A DNA stretch of 64,000 nt from Rhabditoides inermis (lineage: Eukaryota; Nematoda; Chromadorea; Rhabditida; Rhabditidae). The stretch's first letter is position 1. Every line of letters begins with the position of its first letter. The position numbers and the translations under genes were made by a program. Location of the stretch: assembly GCA_963966185.1 (NCBI GenBank), contig CAWZYM010000229.1:553501-617500 (forward strand). The letters run 5' to 3'. The notes under the pieces are model-generated. The model had not been told where the DNA came from, searched no databases, and was given only the letters and a program-made list of their open reading frames with translations. This document shows, piece after piece, positions 11,669-25,729 of the stretch.

Positions 11669-13517
11669 ATGGACGCGATCAAGAAGAAGATGCAGGCGAT
11701 GAAGATGGAGCGCGACGCGGCGTGCGACCGCGCCGACCAGGCCGAGGACAAGGTACGGTAGCTGCCACGGGTTACTGTACTTCAAAAACCTAGAGAACTT
11801 ATATTGAATTCGTGATTTTTTTGTTGAAAATAAGCTCACTCAGTATTGTGATAGCGTGATAGTATGATAGATTATAGAAGAAAAATCTACCGATGTTTTC
11901 CCTGGTTGTTATAGAGTTATAGTATGTTTGTGACTACTCTTGAAAGTTTTGAAAAGTGACACTGTCATGTAAGTGGTGTTAGTTATGTGATAGCTTGGAG
12001 TAACTCGATAGTGTATCGCCAACGTTTCACCGGGGCCTCCCCCTATTGCCTCTCCGATCAGCGAGAACCGCTTTACAACGCGCCACCCTGCCTCAGTGGC
12101 AGCCGCCAGCCAACCCATCACCATCCTCTCTCTCCCCCCTCTCTCTCTCTCTCTTTCTCTCGCCCTCCGGCGCTATTCCCAGAAACCACGAAACGAACAC
12201 GCAATGAGGGGGTTAGGAGTTGAGATCAATCAAGTCTCAAGCATGATCAAAAAACAGAGAGCAAAGATGAAATGAACCGCTACGTTTCACCTCCTAGGTA
12301 AATGGGATCGCAGGCACATTCGATAATTATTACAATAATACGGAGAAAAACACTGTCTCATGTCTCATCATTCACATAATCGATCAATAAATCGATATTT
12401 CAGGCGCGCCAGATCGAGGAGGCTCTGGTGAAGGCCGAGGAGGAGCTGAAGGATACCCAGAAGAAGATGATGGCCACCGAGAACGACCTCGACAAGACCC
12501 AGGTACCGTACACCTTACAGTATCCTATTTGGTTGCCTTACTACAGTAGTTCATAGTACCGTATCCATATTACAGGAGGACCTCGCCGAGGTGAACCACA
12601 AGATCGAGGATGCTCACAAGAGGGTGAGTCGATCAATCAATCGATATTAGATCACAAAATCAATATGTGGTTTTTCAGCAAGAGGAGTCTGAGGCCGAGG
12701 TCGCCTCTCTGAACCGCCGCATGGTTCTGCTCGAGGAGGAGCTGGCCCGCGCTGAGGTACAGCACCCTACACTACCGTATCCTCAGTACTTACCGTACCT
12801 TTTCAGGAGCGCTCCAAGGTCGCCACCGAGGCCCTCGAGAAGGCCACCGTCTCCGCCGACGAGTCGGACCGCGAGCGCAAGGTGATCACCCCTTCTACTT
12901 TCATCGCACGCCTTTACCCTTCCCGTTGTAGGTGATGGAGACCCGCTCTCTGGCCGACGAGGAACGCGCCAACTCGGTCGAGGACCAGCTCAAGGAGGCG
13001 CAGGCTCTCGCCGAGGAGGCCGACCGGTACGTCCATCGTCCCACACACACGGGTCACATGCTCACAAATACGTTTCATATCACGAGTAATGCAAGTCTCG
13101 ATTGTGCGAAAAGAACTATACGTTTCACTCATATTTCACGGGTGACTAGTTCATCTAATACTCTGTAGCTGTACTCATCGTGAAATACAATACAATGCTG
13201 ATCACAATAATCATTTGCCAATGCTTTGTGTTTTCAGCAAGTACGATGAGGTTGCCCGCAAGCTGGCTATGGTGGAGGCGGATCTGGAGAGGGCCGAGGA
13301 GCGCGCCGAGGCCGGAGAGAGTAAGATCGTGGAGCTGGAGGAGGAACTGCGCATCATCGGAAACAACCTCAAGTCGCTCGAGGTGTCCGAGGAGAAGGCG
13401 CAGCAGAGGGAAGACTCGTTCGAAGACTCGATCCGCCAGGCCACCGCCCGTCTGAAGGAGGTAGGGGGAGGGAGAGGGAGGGAGAGGGAGGGAGAGAGGG
13501 AGGGAGGGAGAAAGAGT

Positions 13518-13567
<50 letters not shown>

Positions 13568-13782
13568 TGCATGTCCCTCTCAGTCGGAGACCCGTGCCGA
13601 GTTCGCGGAGCGCTCCGTGCAGAAGCTGCAGAAGGAGGTTGACAGGCTGGAGGACGACCTTGTCCACGAGAAGGAGCGCTACCAGGTACCCCCCATCCCT
13701 TCCCTCCTCCATCCACCCCCTCTCATTTCAGGGCATCTCCGCGGAGCTCGACCAGACCTTCCAGGAGCTGTCTGGATATTGA
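11669..13782 (+). CDS. lev-11: Tropomyosin, 284 residues
   Basis: Nine exons: 11669-11752, 12404-12502, 12576-12623, 12679-12756, 12807-12881, 12932-13026, 13238-13460, 13584-13685, 13732-13782 (TGA). The total is exactly 284 residues, the canonical high-molecular-weight length of 40 heptads. It starts [16 protein letters not shown] and ends [11 protein letters not shown], both characteristic of invertebrate muscle tropomyosin, and is a continuous Ala/Leu/Glu heptad coiled coil throughout. It forms dimers that lie along actin and, with troponin, regulate myosin access. A likely poly(A) signal AATAAA is at 13905-13910. I see no mutually exclusive duplicate exons. Symbol by homology to the single worm tropomyosin gene. 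Confidence 0.97.
13460..13566 (+). repeat. (GGGA)n and (GA)n purine tract in tropomyosin intron 7
   Basis: Purine-only stretch on the coding strand, followed by a short pyrimidine acceptor tract. It fills nearly the whole 123-bp intron. Confidence 0.85.
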
Positions 13783-13904
13783 GTGTCCCCCGCCCCAGAC
13801 TACTGTACCCTTCCATCTTATAAGCATACGCATCCAATGCTTCTCTCTTTCACCCCATCCCCATTCTGTATACCACCACCGACACAGATTACTGGTTATT
13901 GCCC

Positions 13905-13910
13905 AATAAA
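13905..13910 (+). terminator. Poly(A) signal of tropomyosin
   Basis: AATAAA about 120 bp after the stop codon, the only canonical hexamer in the short 3' region. Confidence 0.6.
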
Positions 13911-14422
13911 CTGTAAAAAGCCGTAAAGCACTTGAAAATGTGTGTGTTCTTGGCCATATATCTGAAAACGCACACAAATACAAATCAATATTTATTCGCA
14001 TAATAGTCGGATGGAAATACGTGAGTGAAGGGGAAACGGGAAGTTTGATATCAACATGGAGAGTGGATGTGTTGTGTTCTTGTAGGGGGAGACAAGAGAG
14101 CGCAGAATGTGGGTGTACATTTACAATGTACCAATGTACAGGGAGGGGAGAATACGCAAACTAGACAAGAAATACCTAGTATCTAGACAAAGAGGAGAAG
14201 AGCAAGGCACAGACACTCGTCTCGTGGGGTGGTCCGACACACAGCGATCCATCACACACATCCATCAATACAATACAATACAATCAATACATGACATCAT
14301 AATATGCAACCAACAACTCACAATCAAGAACTCGATATGAATGAATAAGTTAGTGGGACGGTCGAGGCTGAGGAGAGAAGAAAGGGGGCACGGGGATGGG
14401 GCGGGGCTAGAAGGGGCGTGGC

Positions 14423-15983
<1,561 letters not shown>

Positions 15984-18900
15984 CTGAAACAGACAACATT
16001 ACACTTTCTACACTTTTAGTGCTCAATCATCAAAAACCCGACTCGTTTCAATATAAAAGGCGTGTAAACATGGATAAGCGGTTCTCTCCTCTCTCGAATG
16101 AATTACGTGTGCGATAACACTACGACTAATGAATGAACGGAACTAACAGAATGAAAAAAAAAACGAGGGGAACGGGGAATGGGGAAAGAAGGCAACACAT
16201 CGACATGGCATGGCATGGCAACTGTAGAGGGGGTGAGCAAAACCATTCAGTCAAGCGGATAATCTCCATACGTTGCCAATCCAATCTCATCTCATCTCTC
16301 CCACCCTCCCTCTTTCCCTCCTACCCCTCTCATCGCTTGCATAAATCCTCCAGCAAATCGCCAGTCAACGCAAATAGGAATCCTTTTTCTTTCACAAGTC
16401 ACGTGCACGACTAATCATCACACGCGCAACGAACTACTGCTTAAAATATTAATCCAAAAGAGGCGAATGGACGACTCGCAACTAGTCAGCATATATTACT
16501 CCACATTTGCAAGTCGATTACGCGACCATAAAGTGAATATGAGGCACATCGAGATATTACATCGGTTGATTCATAGAATCTAAACCGCTATATCACACGA
16601 GACAGCAAACAGCGACAAACACGGCGGTGAATCTAATCGCTCATAATTTCGCGTGATAACTACTACAGGCGGTGAAAATAGAGCATGAAATAGTGATTGA
16701 GACGAGAAGCGATACAGTGGACAGGGGAAGAGAGACAGGCCGGCGGTGAGTCAGCCCGGTCCATCCAGGCCGCACCGGCCCTCCCTCTCCCCCCCCCCCT
16801 CTCTCTGCACCCCACACACCACATATGATAGCCATTCCCCCTCCCTTCCGCCGAGTAATCGATCGATATGCCACCCCCGCCGCCACTCCGGTTCAGTCAC
16901 ACACTTACTGACTGCTCAACAGAGTCAGACGCACAATTGATCACATCGACAGATAACAGTACTCCGTCACATACCGAATAAACTATACAAACCCAACGGG
17001 TGAGAGAGAGAGAGATGAGGGTGTGGGAGTGGGAGAGAGGCGAGCCGTCTGCTGCGTCACGCAACAACCAACAACAACGACTCGGCATATACAGTCGAAG
17101 TCGACACGCAACTCAGCCACCGCACCCGACAATGCAAAACAAACATTAATTAATGAATAGACACAGCGCACCGACCGTCTATTCCGTTCCGGCTCTCACA
17201 TCACACACAACGACACAACACAGTCTGCAGTGCAGATACATCGTTTCGTGCCGGAATTGAGTTGCTATCGATCGAATGGGAAATTTATAACGCAGCCGTT
17301 GGTCTTTCCTTAGCCAACAGAAGACAATGCATTGACATTAGACCCGAATCTCCTCTTCCAACTGCAATGCAGTCGCTAATCTCAGCTGCCCACCTCCCAT
17401 TTCACATTACAGGGGAGGGGACAGAGAATCGCGAGATGAAAGAAAGCATTCAAGCGAGCAGGTGACACAAAAAGCGAGTCTCTTCTGCCAGGTGTGCCAT
17501 GGTATTCACACTATTCACAGCTTTCCTACTCCTCTTTTTGCAGGCTGCATCATGGTATGCTTGGGTGCGGCTGCGACCATCCCATCTCCTCCTCCCTCCC
17601 TCGCAACGCCATGCAATGACATGGAAAAAAACACGAACGACTACTGCCCACTCTGAAAAACCACCATCCACCATCCATAGCTCGCACACTTGCAATGAGA
17701 TGAGAACACTTTGCTGAACGGGAGACGATGGGCTGGGCCGAGGAAAAATCATACGCGAAATTAGTGGATCAGAGTCCAAGTGCCAAGTCAGTAGGAACGA
17801 AAGTTTGAGGCGCATCGCTGCGATCTGATTTGTACCGCAGTACTCGAAATTCTCTTGGAAACATTTTGACACGCGGTGATTTGGCACGTCGGAGCCACTT
17901 TCTCTCATCGAATCGCTATCACTCATGTGCCGGAGTGAACGATGATTGCAGGAGGGAGATAGGACGAGAGAGGCTAGGAGAGACACGGGCGAAGATTGCC
18001 ACGGTTGCCAGATTGGAGACGGCTCTCTCTCGAAAAAAAAACGTTGCATTCCTGGCAATGAAAGCCTGCGCTGCGAGTATGATACACTCTTCCTATGAGC
18101 GGCGTGGGAAACGAATAAACCATCCAGAACCGCCCAAGCTTCGTGCAATATATAACGATTACGTAGGCCGGAACATCGTGCTGGAAACTCTCGTATGTAG
18201 TAGGTAGTAGTGTCCACAATCTCACGATCCGACGTGTCCTAGTCAGCACCATTCATACCGGTACGAGGGATGGATGACGGATCTTTCAAAATTCAAAACC
18301 AGACAGAGAAGAAATCGCACAACTGTTACTCGCCTTCTCACTTAATCGACTCACTATAAATCGAATAAGAGATCGAATATATCGAATAAGAGTTGAATCC
18401 AATTCAAATAGAGACGTCATTAGAAAAAAAATCTATCTTACTTTCCTAATTATCCAGGAAAGAAATCCAGGATGCAGTTTTGCAGAACGAAGCCACTGCC
18501 ACAAATATGAGATGAATCCACCCCTGCAATGCACACACGCACACGCAAACCATATCCGATTCTCAGAACCGAGAGTTCATACCTACGAAGTACGAATTGA
18601 GAAAGAGGAAACCAAGCAAAAGCTTAAAGCACCATAGAAACTGAAAGAAAACTTGAAAGAAAACCACACATTCCGGGGACCGGGGTCTACAAATTATACA
18701 TTCAGTCTACATCTTAAAACTCACCGCTTGTCTGACTTTCAACTTCGTTGGAATATATAGAAAAATTACAACAAAGAAGACATCTTCATTACTTCTTTAG
18801 TCACAGCGACTAGGGGAAAAATAAGGGGAAGCAGTGTTGCAGAGATGGAGCTTGCTGTATTAGAGATAATCCAATGAGGAATATATAGAAAGAAGGCGCG

Positions 18901-19236
18901 GAAGGGCCGAAAAAAGCTACATGCATTTTTTTCATGGATGGGTCGAGGACAAAGTGCTTCGCAATGAATGGAAAAACAAGCAGTATGCACAGAAACAGCT
19001 AACATATACACACAAGGAAACCGCATAGTGGGGCGAATCGATGCAAATGAGTGTGCGAACACAGGCGAGTGTGGAAGGAAAGGGAAAGGAGGGAATAGAA
19101 GACGGCCACGGGAAGAAGAGTGAGAATGAGAACACTTTCTCTACTTGAGCACTGTTCGCGCTCTCGGCAAACGCCCGGAAATGTTCGAGCAATAAATAAA
19201 AAGGCGTTCGCGTGTCGTCACAGGCGGTCAGCCTAC

Positions 19237-19283
<47 letters not shown>

Positions 19284-21168
19284 GATAGAGGGAGATAGAG
19301 AAAGCGAGAGAGAGAGAGGGGGGAAAGGGAGAGAGAGGGGGAGAGAGAGAGGGGGGGAGAGAAGCAAACCATGATGCGCGATGCAAGCAGCCGCTCAAGC
19401 AAAACAAACACGCGCGTCACAAGAAGGGGGAACCCGAACTCCTCACTTGGAATCAATCGGAGGGGGAAGACGGAAGCGACTATCACCCGAGACTGCGCGG
19501 ACACCTGGAGGGAACCGGATGCCGAATTGAACAGACAGGGGACAGGGGCGAGAGAAGGACGGGCCGCTCCCTGTGGCCGCCCGACCGCAACACCCTCCTG
19601 TTCACACAACACACACTCACGAGCAACGTCAGCTTGACAGGGACAGCCCGGTGAGAGCGGCCTCGCCTGCTGGCGTAGCTGACACAACGACAACAAACAC
19701 CTCGCCCCACTGCCTTCCTGCCAAGACAAACCAAGACGACCGGAAGAAAGAAAGAGATCAGGGAGCTCACTCACACAGAAACTGTATATCCTCGGCCATG
19801 AACTACTCTCACCATTAAAGTGGTTCGCGGACGGAATGCGAGAATGATGAGCACGGCGAAAAACTATTCAACTCACCCAATTTCGAGATCGTGAAACGGT
19901 TTGCGCGACCGCAAAAACTGCATGGTGCGATTGCACTGATAGCGGTCATCAAATCAAGGCCATCATATCTACACTGCGCGAAACGCCGGAGCGCTCACAC
20001 AAAAACACTACAGTGATCCATTTCTCATCCGGGGCGCAGCCAAGGGTGAGAAATCGAAAAGAACGACGCAGCAAAACAAATACGAGACGAATGGATGATG
20101 AATCCAGAAATAACGATATGCGGAGGAGCATTGGAACACAGAAAGAAGCATGGTCAAAAGAGCGGAATCGCGTGCGGGGGAAGCGTGGGGATATGAGCAG
20201 GACAGTGACTGGGTGTGTGTATGCCGGGCATGGTGCGAGGGGCGGAGTCTGCGCAGAGAGCGCGGCGAATCGAGAGGGCGCAGGCGGGACAAGGTCATCC
20301 CCCTCCCTACGCAACGCGCAATCGCCAGAGCTGCCTCACAAAGCCTCAAGGGCGGACGACCCACACAAATCATCGACCATCATATGCCAGTCGCCAGACT
20401 CGCACATATAAACATCACATCCCTGCGAGAGCCGAACCCGTCAACACATCCTATCCAACCCGCACTCGCACTCACACGAGAGGAGACCGGTTCGATAAAC
20501 GCAGGGATATTACAAGAAATACAATGCATACAATAAGCGGGAGGCGGGGAGGCACTATAATCGAACGCCGGCCCCGAACCCGACTCTCACGGAGCGAGCA
20601 GGGAAAATGGAAAGAAAAGAGAAAGGACAATACATTAGCGGATACACTATAATTATGTCAGAGTGCGAGTAGCGACGCATACAATCGACGGATAAGCGAC
20701 AGATATTGAAAGGTATTACAAACCTCGTTCGGTGCAATGAGACATTGCGAAACACGACAACAAGCGCTCGGCGCCGTGAATAATGTCATAATATTTATCG
20801 ACGATTACGATCAAAACATAAAATAACGACCAGACTTGTTCGCCCCGTTCGCTCTTTATTTTCAGCGCGCCGAAACACTCTGCATGTGCACGTTCGGGAT
20901 GCTGAAGAAGAGAGCGAAATGGGCGAACGGACGGAAACCGGTAATCGAGCAGAACTCTCTCAACTCAACAGCTATATACAAAATCGAATACAATCCTAGT
21001 AGTCTATGTCTCTCGACTCACATTGAGCACTTGATCAAACACAATCAAAGCATCTAAGAACTAATCTACTGTGTATGCGTATTATAGAGAAACAAGCTGT
21101 GCGGCACACTGAAGACGATCGACGAGCTGTGATGCTCGCCCATGCCTCCTCCAGCCTCGCGTGTTGTC
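15984..21168. other. Gene-poor 5 kb region upstream of rap-1
   Basis: No splice-consistent gene model found on either strand. It presumably contains rap-1 regulatory sequence and the 3' UTR of the HIG1 gene. Low-complexity features are a G/C-rich purine block at about 19239-19368 ((GA)n then GGGGA-rich) and scattered short CT runs. Two longer open frames (17450-18217 and 18932-19774, both minus) lack recognisable protein features and are not called. No tRNA or rRNA recognised. Confidence 0.5.
19239..19368 (+). repeat. (GA)n and GGGA-rich purine block
   Basis: Continuous purine-rich run of about 130 bp beginning with a perfect (GA)n of roughly 40 bp. Confidence 0.85.
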
Positions 21169-22051
21169 CTACGCATTGTTGGTGTTGAACTCGGAGGTCT
21201 TCTGGGGCGATCCCGTGGTCCCCACCCCGCCGATCATCATCGCACCAGCCACCAGCGTCATAACCTACGCATAAACGATATTGTTATGGTATTTTGTCGT
21301 TGGTTGAAACAAGTATTGCAGTTGGAATACTGTATGAAATATACTAATTCCCAGACATAAACATATTCGAAACAACGTCACATAACCACTCCAATTCACC
21401 CCAGAACGCTGCGTGTGTATGACCAATAATAATAATTATAAATAAATGCTATAACCCACAGTGAATCCCTGGGCGACGCAGCGTCCGCGCATGAACAGCT
21501 GCGCGCTGTGCGGCTTGCGCTTCAGCGTCGCCGCAAACATACCTAAACTTGGAAGGACCTTATAGTTATGAATTATAATATAGAAGTGCATTTTATTTCT
21601 TGATTCATGTACATGAAACATACCGATGAGGCAGGCGACGGTGGCGCCCATTCCGATGGGAACAAAGGGGTTGGACAGCGCCTTCTGCAGCACGGCAGAC
21701 GTCTGCGCCTGCAACAACACAACTGAGAATTTGACGGAAAACATCAAGGCATAGACATATATCTACACATACAACGTATAACAAAACAGAGCAGAGCGAC
21801 GTACCTTGGAGCTTCCGCCGGAGAGATCCTGGGGGATCATCGGCACGGTCGTCTGGTGAGACAGCGCACGCTCCATCTAATGATTGATTATTGAATGTGA
21901 AACAGTATACATTCAAGAGCGCAATTAATGCATTCGTTTTAATTAGTAAATCCAAAAGATAAACTTATTATGAGTTGAAAGTTGTGTGACTAACCCGCCA
22001 CTGCATGTGCGCCTTGTGGTCGTTGAAGTCGTGCGGCTCCTGTGCTGTCAT
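21169..22051 (-). CDS. HIG1-domain mitochondrial inner-membrane protein
   Basis: Five exons, read downward: 22051-21995, 21876-21805, 21708-21624, 21542-21460, 21264-21169 (TAG), giving 130 residues. After a hydrophilic 50-residue N-terminus comes the HIG1 signature: NPFVPIGMGATVACLIGG (first helix), a loop with the QLFMRGRCVAQGFT motif, and a second helix VMTLVAGAMMIGG. HIG1/Rcf-type proteins are hypoxia-induced factors that help assemble and stabilise respiratory supercomplexes and cytochrome c oxidase. The length fits the HIGD1/HIGD2 families. The ATG follows an AAG acceptor-like site directly, so spliced-leader addition is plausible. Assignment to type 1 or type 2 is not possible by eye. 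Confidence 0.93.
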
Positions 22052-22255
22052 CTTAAACAACACATTGACGTGAAAGAAAAGAAAAAAAACACAATACAAC
22101 AATCAGATCGACAGATAACTAAACGACAAAGAAACAAAACAAAATGACGACTTCGACAGATTGTGCAAATGCCGCAATAACGCACTGACACTTTTATCTG
22201 CACGAACGTTATACACTATACGTTTATTTTTATACTTTTAATTGGTGTCCTGGAA

Positions 22256-23096
22256 AATTCATCACTTCATCACTTCATCACTTCATCACATGTGATGAAG
22301 TGATGAAATGATGAAGTGATGAAGTGATGAAGTGATGAAATGATGAAGGGATGAAGTGATGAAGTGATGAAGTTTCAATTTTTTTTATTTGTAAAAAGTA
22401 CTTTGTAACTTGTTTTTTTTTTAACTTTTCACCGTTTTTTACTAGTTTAAGCTTTTCTCTGTAGCGATAACCATAACGACGTGAAAAGCGACATGGCAGA
22501 AGCGGAAATTATCTTGTCAATTTACATAAAAGAGGAAGAGGACGATATTCCTGGGAAGTTTCTTCTTCCTATGTCATGTTCCTCATCCTCATCCGTGTTG
22601 GAGGGACGCACTGACACTAGCGTTGTCGTAGAGGGAGAGAGAACCTATTTGTTGGAATAATTACGCGCCGGACACAAGCAAACCCTTATCCACCAACGTA
22701 ACATGACGTCGTCAATACGTCGTCATCTTTCGTTGGTATGGCAAGAGCGCAGTTGGTAGAAAACGATCTTGTTGTAGCATTCTATAGTAGCATATCATCA
22801 TTTGCATCCTACAAGATTTCAAGTATGGATTCTCTTCTTCTTGGTCTTGTACTTCTGGTCTTTATGATGTAGTTTATGAGTAAGCGAACAAACGGACATC
22901 TGTTGCCGTTGCCGATTGAAAGTTTACAAAAAACACAAATTACATATTACTTTTTACAATTTAAAAAAAGTTTATTTAAAAAACGAAAATTGAAACTTCA
23001 TCACTTCATCACTTCATCACTTCATCACTTCATCACTTCATCACTTCATCACTTCATCACATGTGATGAAGTGATGTAGTCAAAGTGATGAAGTGA
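22256..23096. mobile_element. Foldback-type element with ends made of 8-bp repeats
   Basis: Both ends consist of tandem CATCACTT units turning at a central CACATGTG into the complementary GATGAAGT array (left about 22258-22372, right about 22997-23096). Immediately inside, the two ends continue as inverted copies: GATGAAGTTTCAATTTT and TTGTAAAAAGT on the left match their reverse complements on the right. The roughly 600-bp interior has no recognisable coding sequence. Each end can itself form a hairpin, and the two ends can pair with each other. This is the structure of foldback DNA transposons; a superfamily cannot be named without a transposase. Confidence 0.75.
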
Positions 23097-23879
23097 TCTC
23101 TAGACGTATATTCATTTGTATTGTTATATTTCATCTGTTAGTGTCCACTGTCCGTTATGCGCAGGTTTGTGTTAGTATTTGTAAACGTTTTATGCATGCG
23201 CTTTTGTTGAATTGGGTCAAGACAAACTTAATATCTTTACGCAAGTACTTTTTAACAGATAATATATGTGCTTTTGTTGAATTTCATAGAAATTTCTTCT
23301 CTTTCTGATTCCCAAGCTCTGTCGGTAATTAGTACGCATAGAACTATTATGTGACACATTTTATGATGTGACGCACAATGTTGCGTGTATATGTAACTAT
23401 ATTTTTCTTGGTATTGTATAGAAACAATTCTAAACGACACTTCTCTGAATTTCGGTCGCCGTGGTGCGCGCCCTGCCCGCCTGCCGGGAGAGAGAGCTAG
23501 CCAGAGTGACGGGAACCCAAAACAACGCAAACCCGGCGCGAATTAGACGCTGGCGGCGGCGAGGCGAACTACACTCAAAGTGCTAGTTGGAGAACACGCG
23601 CAGAAAACGCGAGAGAGTACGCTTTCGGCAGAGAGTCAGCGTTACCGGACACGACATCCACCCACCCACCCACACGCTGGCCTCTCACCTCATGAGTGCG
23701 CGAGATCGCTCATAACTTCTTTCGGAGAAAAGATACAAAGATGCCATCAATTAGTGATCTGGCCTACGGAACCGTGCGAATCTAACTAACGTGAATTGGA
23801 TGAGTTCACATTCCTGCTAACATGATTTTTTGATATAGCTTCTTGAAAATTCTGGCGCGAGCCCTATCCTAAGCCAAAA

Positions 23880-23903
23880 GAGAGGGCGCTGCGCGCCCTC
23901 TCT
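23880..23903. repeat. Perfect short hairpin at the 5' side of the Penelope-like element
   Basis: Ten-base arms GAGAGGGCGC and GCGCCCTCTC flank a TGC loop. It lies just upstream of the first open frame of the retroelement, where Penelope-like elements often carry structured RNA. No hammerhead core (CTGATGA with GAAA) is visible. Confidence 0.6.
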
Positions 23904-25729
23904 AATAACATACGAGAACGAACTTTCTATATTCCATAAAATAGCAAATTACAACTCATTTTTAAAAGAATTGAACAACGATATGATTTCTAACATCATT
24001 GAAAGTGAATGTGAATGTAAAACAACTTATAAAAACTTCATTAATTCTCATCACAATCATATAGTAACTGGAAATCTAAACATAATCGAGAATCCAAAAC
24101 TACGAAACCTTATGGAACAAGGAACAAAATTCAGAGAACAAAAAAAGGTACACAATAAATGATATCCAAACTGAGGTTGAAACTACACTAAACCAATTCT
24201 GCAAACTTATTGCTAACAAATATCAACTCCATAAAAACATTGAAAATCTTGTCACAAATTCAATACTCTCACAATTTAAAATAAAGCTGAGAAAACAATA
24301 CATTCCATATTCTAATGAAAATAATTGGCATTCTTTGCATAAAGAACTAAAAGAACTTCAAAAACACTTCATCATCACATGCATTGACAAAGCCGCAGGT
24401 AATTTTGCACTTACTTGCAAAAAACTTTACGTAATAACCATGAACAAAGAATTAGGTTTTGATCATGTAACGAGAAAAAATATTGCTTCTAACCCCACAT
24501 ATAAAATATACGACCGTGAAACATATTCATCTATTATTAAAAGACATGAAATTACCACAAAAAGCCTCAACCTCGAAACCAAAAGTAAGGACCTAGCGTT
24601 ACCCAAAATTTATGCCATCCCAAAAATGCACAAAACTCCAATAAAATTTAGATTCATCACAGGCGCTTATAATAGCAGTATCAAAGCTATTTCTATAGAT
24701 ACGCAAAGAATTCTAAAACACATGAAAAGTCATTTCAAAAACTATTCTGAAACTATTAGACAACGAAATGGACAAAAGTCATCCCCGTACTGGTCGGTGG
24801 ATAACAGCATTGAAGTCGTCGATGACCTTAGGGGTATCGATAACATTTCAAACAAATTGGTCTATTGTGCAGATTTCAGCAGTCTGTTTACAAATCTTCC
24901 ACATGACGTTGTTAAGAAACACATGTTCGAACTGATAGAATTATGTTTTAAAAACAGTGGTAAAAACTATATCACCGTAACTTACAATAAAGTCTTTTAC
25001 AATAATCCTAAAGAAAATGATTCATCCCGAAACACCAACAGAACCTACACGAAAGATGACGTCAAATTTATGATTGAGTATATCCTCCAAAACAGCTTTG
25101 CTGTCTATGGAGACAATGTATATCAACAGATATCCGGCATTCCGCAAGGAAATAATGCTTCTCCTCTCATTGCTGATTTGACACTCTCACACATGGAATA
25201 CACATTCATGAAACAAAATCCCAATTTCAAACATTACCAGGTAAGAGGATATAGATACATGGATGATCTACTGATAATATATAGACACAATGACCATGAC
25301 ATTATCTCAAAAATTCAGTCTATTTACCATAATTCACTAACACTCGAACAAACAAGCGCCACTGATAAACAAACAGTCTTCCTTGATCTCGAAATAACCA
25401 TTAAAAATCAAATAATTACTTCACTTTATAATAAGACAGATGAATACTCGTTCGAAATAGTCCGCTATCCAAAATACAATACAAACATGAAACGCAGCAT
25501 ATCGTGGAACTGTTTGAATGGAGAAGTACTGAGAATATACAGATGTTGTACTGAGACGAAGACTTTTATGTCTAGAATCAAAGAACTACGAGATAAATTT
25601 ATAAGAAACGGTTTTCCCAGTCAAGAAATAAACATGAAAATTGCATACGCAGTTATGCAGAATAAATCTCTCACTATAAAATATAATCTTGAAAAAATGG
25701 AGTCCTTTTTGAAACTTTTTAATTGAGAA
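23904..25729 (+). mobile_element. Penelope-like retroelement, reverse-transcriptase coding, one frameshift
   Basis: The reverse transcriptase is encoded in two frames. A first frame (about 23904-24162) contains the HHNHIVTGNLNIIENPKLR segment typical of the N-terminal part of Penelope-like RTs. A second frame is open from about 24146 to 25726 and carries IDKAAGNFALTCKKLYV, PKIYAIPKMHKTP, a DFSSLFTNLP motif, GIPQGNNASPLIADL and the catalytic YMDD. The two join at a run of seven A (24140-24146), so a one-base slip explains the break. The protein ends after the thumb-like region with no GIY-YIG endonuclease, so this is an endonuclease-lacking or 3'-truncated copy. The coding strand is much more A-rich than neighbouring genes, indicating foreign or mobile origin. 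Confidence 0.85.

Noticed and set aside
18932..19774. 280-codon minus-strand open frame
   Set aside because: It overlaps the (GA)n/GGGA block and is largely Ser/Leu low complexity; the rest shows no domain and no splice context.
22258..23096. CRISPR-like regular repeats
   Set aside because: The 8-bp units are contiguous with no spacers, inverted within themselves, and in a eukaryotic genome.
23500..23960. Hammerhead ribozyme at the 5' side of the Penelope-like element
   Set aside because: Only a hairpin is present; I could not find the CTGATGA and GAAA core motifs.
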